Shown piece by piece: positions 1-6,682 of a DNA stretch of 7,020 nt (position 1 is its first letter; every line of letters starts with the position of its first letter). This stretch comes from Methanosarcinaceae archaeon (GTDB lineage: Archaea > Halobacteriota > Methanosarcinia > Methanosarcinales > Methanosarcinaceae), in assembly GCA_030596385.1 (NCBI GenBank), contig JAUVKD010000043.1:1-7020 (forward strand). Reading direction: 5' to 3'. A program made the position numbers and the translations under genes. The notes under the pieces were generated by a model. It saw nothing but the letters and a program-made list of their open reading frames with translations, ran no database searches and had not been told where the DNA came from.

Positions 1-1
1 C

Positions 2-1708
2 TGGGAAGGAATCATAACAGCTATTGATGGATTCAACATTGTGAACGTCTCAGTAAGTGATGAAGATGATAATACTGCCAATGATAACTCGGCAAGTTAT
101 ACAGCAACAACACCTGACATCACTCCACCTGTTTCCTATCCGGAATTTGTTAATATTACAATTGATGGTGCTAAGAGTATTGTATTTGCAAATCACAGTG
201 ATTCCATTACAGAGGGGAATTGGATATCTTTAAGCGGTGGAGATCCTATAAAATCACCATTGCCATTTACTCTGACCTATAATGGCACTAATTTTTCTTC
301 TTCTACAAACGGTAGTATAAATGTGACTGTAGATGTTGAGGATAATACAGATTATATTGTCAATTATCCACATACAACTCAGGACATGTTTACAAATGTC
401 ACCGGTGAAAATAGTGTAAGCATGCATTTCAACGGCACGGCATGTTTTGCCAACAATCGCACTGATGTATATCTGGTTAAAATGAATCGAACATCACTTA
501 GAGATGCTTTTAATGACATCACAGATGGTAATTTTATAGGTTTCTACAATAATCTATTAGGCAATTCGTACGAAACAAAACTAAATGAATCACTCGATGT
601 CAGTGGTGACATGAACCTGATTTTTAGTGAAATTGATGCAGGTGATTATGCAATATTTATTCTTCTGAACAATTCGGATTTGAACAAATTGTCAATACTT
701 TCTGCTACAACATTTCAGGTTCTGGAGTACGATTCAACCACTACTGTACCATCACCTGAAGTGACTCTTGGGAGTACATTTAATGTTAATATGTTTTTAA
801 CAAACGCCCCGACTGACACATATAAATATGTAGCAACACTAGTGCATGAAAGCGCATACTGCGCAGAAATGCAACTCAAGTTTAATGGCACCAGGGCCGG
901 AACCAATCTGACATTAAACGGTGTAGAGATCATTCAGGGATATGAAGTTTTAGGTGTTGGTTTATCCAGCGTGAACATGACGACGGTTCTAAATACAATC
1001 CGTGATGGCATAGACCAAATCAATGGTTCTATAGTGGTTAATGATACTAATGCAAAAAATGCATTAATTAGTTTCGACACTGATAATTTATCACATGCTG
1101 GCAATTATGTATTGCTTACCGGAGTTTATAATTCCGGGGATAAGTTAGTTGCTTTTAATCAAAATGAAATTTTAATAAGTACGGATACAACACCGCTGGT
1201 GATAATAGATACAAATGCCACTCCGGATGTTATCCTGAATGACAACGGCAGATCCAGGGTACCGGGCACGAATGTCACGGTCTTGAATGCAACCGTAATT
1301 GATAGCGGATCTGGTGTTATAAATGTCACTATTGATCTTTCATCGATCGGAGGTTTAGATGCCCAGGTCATGAAGAGAATAGATGGCACAGATGTCTGGA
1401 CAGTAGCGGCAACTGCTACTAATGGTATCAACCTGACCCATGAACTGGTTGTTACTGCAATAGACAGAGCAAACAATACAAACACTTCGGTGATCGGACT
1501 GACTGTACTCTTGCGAGGCGATGTTGTTCGTGATGGAACTCTGAATTCTGCAGATGTACTATACATAGCGAAGTATCTTGTAGGTAAAGAATCAATGCCT
1601 TCATTGCTTGTAGGTGATATGTCTCCTGACACAGGCGATGACAAAATAACTTCGGCAGATGCACTTTATCTGGCAAAATACCTTGTAGGAAAGGAGGCAG
1701 CACCATGA
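2..1708 (+). CDS. Secreted/surface protein with Ig-like and C-terminal dockerin repeats (5'-partial)
   Basis: This is the 3' end of a larger gene. The frame is open from nt 2 to the TGA at 1706-1708, and the GTG at 41 is an internal valine rather than a start, because the text before it (WEGIITAIDGFNI) continues the same domain. The first residues, with an acidic DEDDNTANDN stretch, resemble the end of a CARDB-type adhesion module. The middle (about nt 160-1180) is beta-rich and carries the only two visible cysteines (nt 443 and 860), a possible disulfide. Nt 1180-1516 resembles the Ig-like module that commonly precedes dockerin repeats in methanogen surface proteins. Nt 1517-1705 is a dockerin-type pair of calcium-loop repeats. 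About 25 N-X-S/T sequons suggest heavy archaeal N-glycosylation outside the cell. There is no C-terminal membrane anchor or PGF-CTERM-like tail, so attachment may occur through the dockerin or N-terminal parts out of view. Binding partner and substrate are unknown. Confidence 0.85.
   Translation, partial: WEGIITAIDGFNIVNVSVSDEDDNTANDNSASYTATTPDITPPVSYPEFVNITIDGAKSIVFANHSDSITEGNWISLSGGDPIKSPLPFTLTYNGTNFSSSTNGSINVTVDVEDNTDYIVNYPHTTQDMFTNVTGENSVSMHFNGTACFANNRTDVYLVKMNRTSLRDAFNDITDGNFIGFYNNLLGNSYETKLNESLDVSGDMNLIFSEIDAGDYAIFILLNNSDLNKLSILSATTFQVLEYDSTTTVPSPEVTLGSTFNVNMFLTNAPTDTYKYVATLVHESAYCAEMQLKFNGTRAGTNLTLNGVEIIQGYEVLGVGLSSVNMTTVLNTIRDGIDQINGSIVVNDTNAKNALISFDTDNLSHAGNYVLLTGVYNSGDKLVAFNQNEILISTDTTPLVIIDTNATPDVILNDNGRSRVPGTNVTVLNATVIDSGSGVINVTIDLSSIGGLDAQVMKRIDGTDVWTVAATATNGINLTHELVVTAIDRANNTNTSVIGLTVLLRGDVVRDGTLNSADVLYIAKYLVGKESMPSLLVGDMSPDTGDDKITSADALYLAKYLVGKEAAP
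1517..1705 (+). repeat. Dockerin type I-like repeat pair
   Basis: Two copies of a calcium-loop plus helix unit sit at the very C-terminus of the surface protein. The helical parts, ADVLYIAKYLVGKE (nt 1550-1591) and ADALYLAKYLVGKE (nt 1655-1696), are identical at 12 of 14 residues. Dockerin loops normally place Asp/Asn at positions 1, 3, 5, 9 and 12. Loop 1 (DVVRDGTLNSAD) has Asp1, Asp5, Asn9 and Asp12 but Val at position 3. Loop 2 (GDMSPDTGDDKITSAD) is longer, with extra residues before the Asp/Lys/Ile-Thr-Ser part. In bacteria dockerins dock to cohesins; archaeal examples exist but their partners are mostly undefined. No cohesin is visible here. Confidence 0.8.
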
Positions 1709-1734
1709 GGCATCCTTAGGGATGCCTTTTTATT
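1708..1734 (+). terminator. Hairpin/poly-T terminator after the surface protein gene
   Basis: A perfect 8-bp stem, AGGCATCC (1708-1715) with GGATGCCT (1720-1727), closes a TTAG loop and runs directly into a T-rich tract ending near 1734. The stem begins at the last base of the stop codon. Archaeal termination depends mainly on the oligo-T tract, and the hairpin makes the call stronger. Confidence 0.8.
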
Positions 1735-1841
1735 TGCTGATGCGAATACAAAAATATTAACAATGTGAATTTGTGTACTTTTTCTTTTACTTGACAATAG
1801 GTTCATATGACCCAAAATTTATCTGCATACCGATTATTATG

Positions 1842-2225
1842 TTAATTAGTTATCCCATTCTCATATGATTTTATGATTTCAATATATTCTTTTGCAACAT
1901 ATCCTGGAATACCAAAAAATGCAATATCTCATTCGTTATATCCTAACATATAATATCTGGAAAAAGTTATACCCTTTATGCATCTGTCTGTGGACTCTGG
2001 TATATGGTCTATTAAACGAGCATTCTTTGATGTTGGAATCTTTTTCTTGTAATTGTGAAAGGCTAATCTTTTATGAGTAAAGATTTTGTCGATATCCATT
2101 TAAGCTCCAGCACGTGGAACAACTTTCTCCGTCCTTTTTTCATAACCGAGAACATAATTGGAAATACTGGTTACAGAAAGTCTTAACTATAGTGCCCATT
2201 TAGCCCGATTGTAATCAAAAGCATA
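1842..2225 (-). pseudogene. Decayed DUF1670-like gene remnant
   Basis: Read on the minus strand, one continuous frame gives protein-like text across about 128 codons but is broken by three stops: TAG (2189-2187), TAA (2102-2100) and TGA (1931-1929). It ends at a natural TAA (1844-1842). Recognisable pieces, in order, are LRLSVTSISNYVLGYEKRTE, then KVVPRAGA, then MDIDKIFTHKRLAFHNY, then ARLIDHIPESTDRCIK, then DIAFFGIPGYVAKEYIEIIK. This order (HTH-like segment, KVVP-R-G, HKR, H-PE-DR-IK, then a second HTH-like segment ending EYIEI) matches my memory of archaeal DUF1670 proteins, a family of unknown function that looks DNA-binding. The family name is from memory and unverified. The upstream half of the gene is missing, cut off by the carB leader. 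The part from ATG 2099 to TGA 1929 could be read as a 56-residue ORF, but the homologous-looking text before and after it argues for decay. TAG alone could be pyrrolysine in this lineage; TAA and TGA could not. Confidence 0.6.
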
Positions 2226-2230
2226 TTAAA
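2222..2230 (+). promoter_or_regulatory. Possible TATA box for carB
   Basis: The AT-rich element CATATTAAA lies about 32 nt upstream of the carB ATG. The preceding TCAAAAG could act as a purine-rich BRE. With the usual archaeal spacing of about 25 nt, transcription would start near 2250, leaving a short leader that still holds the ribosome binding site. This is inferred from spacing and composition only; other AT-rich candidates exist in the gap. Confidence 0.3.
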
Positions 2231-2251
2231 CAATGATGCATATTCCAGAGA

Positions 2252-2257
2252 AGGTGA
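2252..2257 (+). promoter_or_regulatory. Ribosome binding site of carB
   Basis: AGGTGA, complementary to the conserved 3' end of archaeal 16S rRNA, sits 4 nt before the ATG at 2262. It fixes the carB start. The nearby ATGs at 2233 and 2236 are out of frame. Confidence 0.75.
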
Positions 2258-2261
2258 AGAC

Positions 2262-5200
2262 ATGCAAAAGCGAGAAGATATTCACAAAGTACTAATAATA
2301 GGGTCCGGCCCGATACTTATCGGTCAGGCCGCAGAATTCGACTATTCCGGCACACAAGCCTGCAAGGCGCTGAGACAACTTGGTTATGAGATTGTACTTG
2401 TCAATTCCAATCCTGCAACAATCATGACCGATCCGGGCTTGGCAGATATAACTTATATCGAACCGTTGAACATTGAAACTCTGAAAAAGATTATCGCTAA
2501 AGAGCGTCCTGATGCCCTTTTACCAAACCTGGGCGGTCAGAAAGCGCTCAACCTTTCCTTTGAACTTCATGAAAAAGGAATTCTGGAAAAATATGGCGTA
2601 GAGATAATAGGTGTTCAGGTCGATGCCATCAAGAGAGGAGAGGATCGTACTACTTTTAAGGAGACAATGAATAGCCTCGGCATCGAGACTGCACGCAGTA
2701 AGGCAACTTTCAATGTTGACGAGGCAGAAAAGATCGCAAAGGAAATAGGATATCCGGTTGTCATCCGACCTGCTTATACAATGGGTGGAACAGGAGGAGG
2801 ATTTGCCTATAATGTTGAAGAACTTCGTTCTATTGCTGTCAGAGGCATCGCTGCGAGCCATATTGGCCAGATACTTGTTGAAGAATCTGTGCTGGGTTGG
2901 GAAGAACTTGAACTTGAGGTTGTACGTGATGCAGACGGCAAAAAGATAACTGTCTGTTTCATTGAGAATATTGATGCGATGGGTGTGCATACAGGGGACA
3001 GCTTCTGTTCTGCACCAATGCTTACAATAGACAGGCAACTTCAGGATCGCCTGCAGGATTATTCATATCGAATAGTCGATGCGATCGGAGTTATTGGCGG
3101 CACGAATGTCCAGTTTGCACATGATCCGAAGACTGGCCGCGTGGTCGTAATCGAGATCAATCCACGTACATCACGCTCATCGGCACTTGCTTCAAAAGCT
3201 ACCGGGTTTCCTATCGCACTTGTGTCCGCAAAACTTGCAGGTGGCATGAGGCTAAAAGATATTCCATACTGGCGCGACGGGACACTTGACAGGTACACAC
3301 CATCAGGCGTCTATGTAGTCATAAAGTTCGCGCGCTGGGCATTTGAGAAATTCCCGGGTTCTATCGATCAACTTGGTACACAAATGCGCGCTGTTGGCGA
3401 GGCAATGAGTATAGGTAAAAATTATAAAGAAGCATTCCAAAAAGCTATTCGTTCACTGGAAACAGGGCGTTACGGGCTTGGATTTGCCAAAAACTTCAAT
3501 GAACTTCCACTTGATGAATTACGAAAACTTTTGCTGGAGCCATCTTCCGAACGTCAGTTCATCATATACGAAGCCCTGCGAAAAGGTATGTCAATAGATG
3601 AATTGTTTGGTATTACCCATATCAAACACTGGTTCTTGCAGCAGATGAAGGAACTTGTGGAACTTGAAGAGGAGATACTTGAACACAAAGGAGGCAACCT
3701 GCCTGACGATCTGCTCATAAGAGCAAAAAAGGATGGTTTCTCTGACAGGTACCTTGGCCGTATCCTTGATGTGCCGGAAAATGAGATACGTAAGCAGCGC
3801 CTGTCTCTTGGATTGGAACAGGCATGGAACATTGTACCTGTCAGCGGTACGGATGATGCAGCTTACTACTACTCCACATACAATGCAAATGATGAAGTAC
3901 CGGTATCTGACAACAAGAAGATTATGATCATAGGTGGCGGACCGAACAGGATCGGACAGGGTATTGAGTTCGATTATACCTGTGTTCACGCTGCCTTCAC
4001 GCTGCGAGATCTTGGCTATGAGTCCATTATGGTCAACTGCAATCCTGAAACTGTGTCAACCGATTATGATACATCTGACAAGCTTTATTTTGAGCCTGTC
4101 ACAGTGGAAGATGTACTTAGCATATATGAAAAAGAAAAGCCGGAAGGTGCTATTGTGCAGTTTGGCGGCCAGACTCCACTAAACCTTGCTGCAGAACTTG
4201 AAGCGGCCGGTGTGAAAATACTTGGTACATCTGTTAAGAGCATTGACCTTGCTGAGAATCGCGAATTATTTGCGGATATTATCAGGAAACTTGAGATCCC
4301 AATGCCTGAGCCGGGAATCGCTACCACACTGGATGAAGCAAGGGATGCAGCCGGACGTATCGGATATCCGGTTATGGTTCGTCCTTCATACGTGCTTGGT
4401 GGCAGGGGCATGGAGATTGTCTATGATGATGAAATGCTTACAAAATACGTTGTCGGTGCAATTCAGATCACACCCGAAAAACCAATGCTTATCGACAAGT
4501 TCCTTGAAGATGCACTGGAATGCGAGGTGGATGCCATATCTGACGGAAACGATGTATTCATCCCTTCAATAATGGAACACATTGAGCAGGCTGGGATACA
4601 TTCAGGTGACAGTGCTTGTGTTTTGCCACCGGTTGGCATATCTGATGAACAGATCAATATTCTTGATGAATACACGCAAAGAATTGCAACCGAACTTAAG
4701 ATTGTGGGACTTATGAATATCCAGTACGCGATCAAGGATGGAAAGGTGTACATCATTGAGGCGAACCCACGAGCATCCAGAACGGTTCCACTGGTGTCTA
4801 AGGTAACCGGTGTATCTATGGCACGCATCGCTACGGAGGTTATTATGGGTGCTAAGTTGGCAGATATGGATACACATAGGCGCAAATATCCTCATTTCGG
4901 AGTTAAGGAAACCACATTCCCATTCAACATGTTCCCCGAAGTCGATCCGATTTTGGGTCCTGAGATGCGTTCGACCGGCGAGGTGCTTGGCATGGCGGAT
5001 TCTTTTGAGGCTGCTTTCTTTAAGTCTCAGGTCGCAGCAGGTTCCCCGCCTCCGCTTAAGGGTAAGGCTCTTATTACGGTTGCAAAAAGTGATAGGTCGC
5101 GTGCACTGGTTGTGGCAGGAGAACTTTTATCCCTTGGTTTTAAGTTGGTCTCTACCGGAGGTACGGCAGGGTTCCTGAAAGATAATGGTATCGAGTGTGA

Positions 5201-5462
5201 GTTTATTAAGAAACTGCACGAAGGTCGGCCTAATATTGTTGATGCCATGCACAATGGCGAGATCCAGTTTGTGCTGAACACCCCTGTGGGCAAGGAAGGC
5301 GCTTATGATGACAGTTATATACGCAAGTCTGCCATCAAGTACAATATTCCATATTACACCACAACAGCAGCCGGACTGGCAGCAGCAAAGGGTATAAGAG
5401 CTGCAAAGGAAGGACGTATCGATATCAAATCGGTACAGGAATATCATCGTGACGTTGTGTGA
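2262..5462 (+). CDS. carB: Carbamoyl-phosphate synthase large subunit
   Basis: The 1066-residue protein is full length for the family (E. coli CarB is about 1073). It makes carbamoyl phosphate from bicarbonate, ATP and glutamine-derived ammonia for pyrimidine and arginine synthesis in the cytoplasm, together with the glutaminase subunit CarA. The N-terminal synthetase half (about 1-400) starts with GSGPILIGQAAEFDYSG. It keeps the bicarbonate-phosphorylating site residues known from E. coli: R129, R169 (YPVVIRP), E215, Q284, E298 and N300. An oligomerisation region (about 400-550) follows. The second synthetase half (about 551-930) has GGGPNRIGQG at 558-567, YPVMVRPSY from 702 and EANPR at 833-837. 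The MGS-like allosteric domain (about 931-1066) has STGGTAGFL, KLHEGRPN and NTP motifs, so effector control is plausible. The gene is unsplit, unlike some methanogens (such as Methanocaldococcus) that carry two carB pieces. carA is not adjacent upstream. The start is supported by AGGTGA 4 nt before the ATG. Confidence 0.98.
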   Translation: MQKREDIHKVLIIGSGPILIGQAAEFDYSGTQACKALRQLGYEIVLVNSNPATIMTDPGLADITYIEPLNIETLKKIIAKERPDALLPNLGGQKALNLSFELHEKGILEKYGVEIIGVQVDAIKRGEDRTTFKETMNSLGIETARSKATFNVDEAEKIAKEIGYPVVIRPAYTMGGTGGGFAYNVEELRSIAVRGIAASHIGQILVEESVLGWEELELEVVRDADGKKITVCFIENIDAMGVHTGDSFCSAPMLTIDRQLQDRLQDYSYRIVDAIGVIGGTNVQFAHDPKTGRVVVIEINPRTSRSSALASKATGFPIALVSAKLAGGMRLKDIPYWRDGTLDRYTPSGVYVVIKFARWAFEKFPGSIDQLGTQMRAVGEAMSIGKNYKEAFQKAIRSLETGRYGLGFAKNFNELPLDELRKLLLEPSSERQFIIYEALRKGMSIDELFGITHIKHWFLQQMKELVELEEEILEHKGGNLPDDLLIRAKKDGFSDRYLGRILDVPENEIRKQRLSLGLEQAWNIVPVSGTDDAAYYYSTYNANDEVPVSDNKKIMIIGGGPNRIGQGIEFDYTCVHAAFTLRDLGYESIMVNCNPETVSTDYDTSDKLYFEPVTVEDVLSIYEKEKPEGAIVQFGGQTPLNLAAELEAAGVKILGTSVKSIDLAENRELFADIIRKLEIPMPEPGIATTLDEARDAAGRIGYPVMVRPSYVLGGRGMEIVYDDEMLTKYVVGAIQITPEKPMLIDKFLEDALECEVDAISDGNDVFIPSIMEHIEQAGIHSGDSACVLPPVGISDEQINILDEYTQRIATELKIVGLMNIQYAIKDGKVYIIEANPRASRTVPLVSKVTGVSMARIATEVIMGAKLADMDTHRRKYPHFGVKETTFPFNMFPEVDPILGPEMRSTGEVLGMADSFEAAFFKSQVAAGSPPPLKGKALITVAKSDRSRALVVAGELLSLGFKLVSTGGTAGFLKDNGIECEFIKKLHEGRPNIVDAMHNGEIQFVLNTPVGKEGAYDDSYIRKSAIKYNIPYYTTTAAGLAAAKGIRAAKEGRIDIKSVQEYHRDVV

Positions 5463-5472
5463 GACGTTGCGG

Positions 5473-5479
5473 TTTTTTT
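5473..5479 (+). terminator. Oligo-T termination signal after carB
   Basis: A run of seven T begins 11 nt after the carB stop and is followed by a second TTTT at 5482-5485. Oligo-T on the coding strand is the core archaeal termination signal. No strong stem precedes it. Confidence 0.5.
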
Positions 5480-5513
5480 GGTTTTCGTGGTCATTGGGAA
5501 CATATCCACAACT

Positions 5514-5550
5514 CACTCATCTCCTGCGAAGTTGAGTGGCTTTTATTTTT
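5514..5550 (+). terminator. Possible second terminator between carB and cbiD
   Basis: CACTCA (5514-5519) can pair with TGAGTG (5533-5538) across a 13-nt loop, followed by GC and TTTTATTTTT (5541-5550). The stem is short, so the T-rich tract is the better evidence. It would back up the oligo-T nearer carB and separate carB from the cobalamin genes. Confidence 0.4.
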
Positions 5551-5569
5551 GGTATTTGTTCGTACATAC

Positions 5570-5580
5570 CCTTTATTGCA
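5570..5580 (+). promoter_or_regulatory. Weak TATA-like element upstream of cbiD
   Basis: CCTTTATTGCA lies about 38-48 nt before the cbiD ATG, after the T-rich tract that probably ends the carB transcript. With archaeal spacing it would place the transcript start around 5600, giving a leader of under 20 nt, consistent with the missing Shine-Dalgarno. No cobalamin-riboswitch-like structure was recognised in the 155-nt gap. This is a composition-based suggestion only. Confidence 0.2.
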
Positions 5581-5617
5581 AGAGCAAAATGAAACAGAGT
5601 AACATAATACAACAACA

Positions 5618-6682
5618 ATGATCGATCCAGTAGATAATTTCAAGATTCCGGATGAATGGATTGCACTGACACAAATACCGCTAAACAAACTTGAAAAACA
5701 AGTTTCTCAGGGACTTGTAGTAGTATTAAGTAATGGTTCTATCCTGAAGCGTGGTTACACAACCGGAACAACTATTGCTGCTGCTGCTAAAGCAGCTGTC
5801 CTATCACTCAAGAAACATATTGACCATGTTTGTGTCCCTACACCTGCCGGACCTCGCGCATGTTTGGATGTCAAAGCACATGACGGATGCGCATTTGCAG
5901 TCAAACCTCAAAGTGATCATGAATCAGATATCACACGTGGTCTAAAATTCAAAGCCTGTGCACGTTTTACAGAAAAAACAATGGCAATGACAGGACAAAT
6001 AATGCAAATAAAAGAAATTAAAATACTTGCAGGTGAGGGGATCGGAACGGTTGTTCGTGATGGATTGGAAGTAAAAAAAGGAAATCCGGCAATCAATCCG
6101 GTTCCAATGCAACAGATTCATGCTGCGGTTGCAGAAGCTGTTGAAGAGATTGGAGTTGAAAGTATTGAGATTACATTATCTGTTCCAAGAGGTGTAGAAG
6201 TTGCAAAGGATACGCTTAATGAACGGATCGGAATAAAAGGAGGGATTTCAATACTTGGCACGACAGGTTTTGTTGAGCCTTGGAGCGATCATCTCGGTGA
6301 AACAAAGGAAGTCCTGATAAAAGAAGCAACAAAAGTTGTGATCACAACCGGTCGTCTGGGTATGCGTTATTCTACGATGCTGTTCCCTGACCATACAATT
6401 ATCATGTTCGGCAGCAGAATATCGGAAGGGCTTGAAGCTGCGACAGGTAATGTTGAAGAGATTGTTATCTGTGGTCTGCCTGGACTTGTTCTGAAATGGG
6501 GCAATCCTGACATCCTCAAAGACAGTGGCTTTGCAACTGTTTCTGACATGATGATAAATGATCCTGAAAATGAACGCTTGTTGAACGCTTTTGAACAGAC
6601 CATCGAAAAGTCAAATGGTGCGAGGATCGTAGTTATTGACAGAAGCGGGACAGTGTTGATGGATAGTGGGGACGCATCATGA
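5618..6682 (+). CDS. cbiD: Cobalt-precorrin-5B (C1)-methyltransferase CbiD
   Basis: This 354-residue protein is a cytoplasmic enzyme of the anaerobic (cobalt-early) cobalamin pathway. CbiD is assigned the SAM-dependent methylation at C-1 of the corrin ring around the ring-contraction and deacetylation stage. Family signatures are in order: RGYTTGT at 45-51 followed by an Ala-rich helix; an acidic [10 protein letters not shown] block at 99-108; [12 protein letters not shown] at 139-150; GNPAINPVP at 155-163; and [17 protein letters not shown] at 201-217 followed by a proline-serine turn (P221, S223). About 44 residues precede RGYTTGT, where the bacterial proteins I recall have 12-20. The lead-in contains [14 protein letters not shown] and reads as real protein. 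Upstream the frame closes at a TAA at 5600-5602 with no other ATG between, so the ATG at 5618 is the only good start. No Shine-Dalgarno is seen before it, and a short-leader or leaderless mRNA is possible. It overlaps cbiE by 4 nt. Confidence 0.95.
   Translation: MIDPVDNFKIPDEWIALTQIPLNKLEKQVSQGLVVVLSNGSILKRGYTTGTTIAAAAKAAVLSLKKHIDHVCVPTPAGPRACLDVKAHDGCAFAVKPQSDHESDITRGLKFKACARFTEKTMAMTGQIMQIKEIKILAGEGIGTVVRDGLEVKKGNPAINPVPMQQIHAAVAEAVEEIGVESIEITLSVPRGVEVAKDTLNERIGIKGGISILGTTGFVEPWSDHLGETKEVLIKEATKVVITTGRLGMRYSTMLFPDHTIIMFGSRISEGLEAATGNVEEIVICGLPGLVLKWGNPDILKDSGFATVSDMMINDPENERLLNAFEQTIEKSNGARIVVIDRSGTVLMDSGDAS

Noticed and set aside
1159..1644. 161-codon minus-strand ORF under the surface protein gene
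   Set aside because: It is antisense to clear Ig-like and dockerin coding sequence and its translation shows no family signal; it is a shadow.
1929..1931. In-frame TGA as a selenocysteine codon
   Set aside because: Two other different stops interrupt the same frame, no SECIS-like structure is evident, and archaeal selenocysteine use is largely confined to Methanococcales, Methanopyrus and some Asgard-related lineages.
1892..2080. A 62-codon plus-strand ORF in the gap upstream of carB
   Set aside because: Its product is low-complexity and hydrophobic/Cys-rich, it has no ribosome binding site, and it lies antisense to the more convincing minus-strand remnant.
2520..3038. 172-codon minus-strand ORF inside carB
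   Set aside because: It lies opposite the conserved ATP-grasp region of carB and resembles no protein; long open antisense frames are expected there.
3885..3909. C/D-box-like pair (ATGATGA then CTGA) suggestive of an archaeal guide RNA; a similar pair lies at about 6548-6567
   Set aside because: Both lie inside well-conserved coding sequence of carB and cbiD with no C'/D' partners seen; chance matches to common codons (Met-Met, Asp-Asp) explain them.
5463..5617. Possible cobalamin riboswitch upstream of cbiD
   Set aside because: The gap is only 155 nt, is dominated by T-rich termination signals, and shows no B12-box-like element or multi-stem fold; such riboswitches are also uncommon in archaea.
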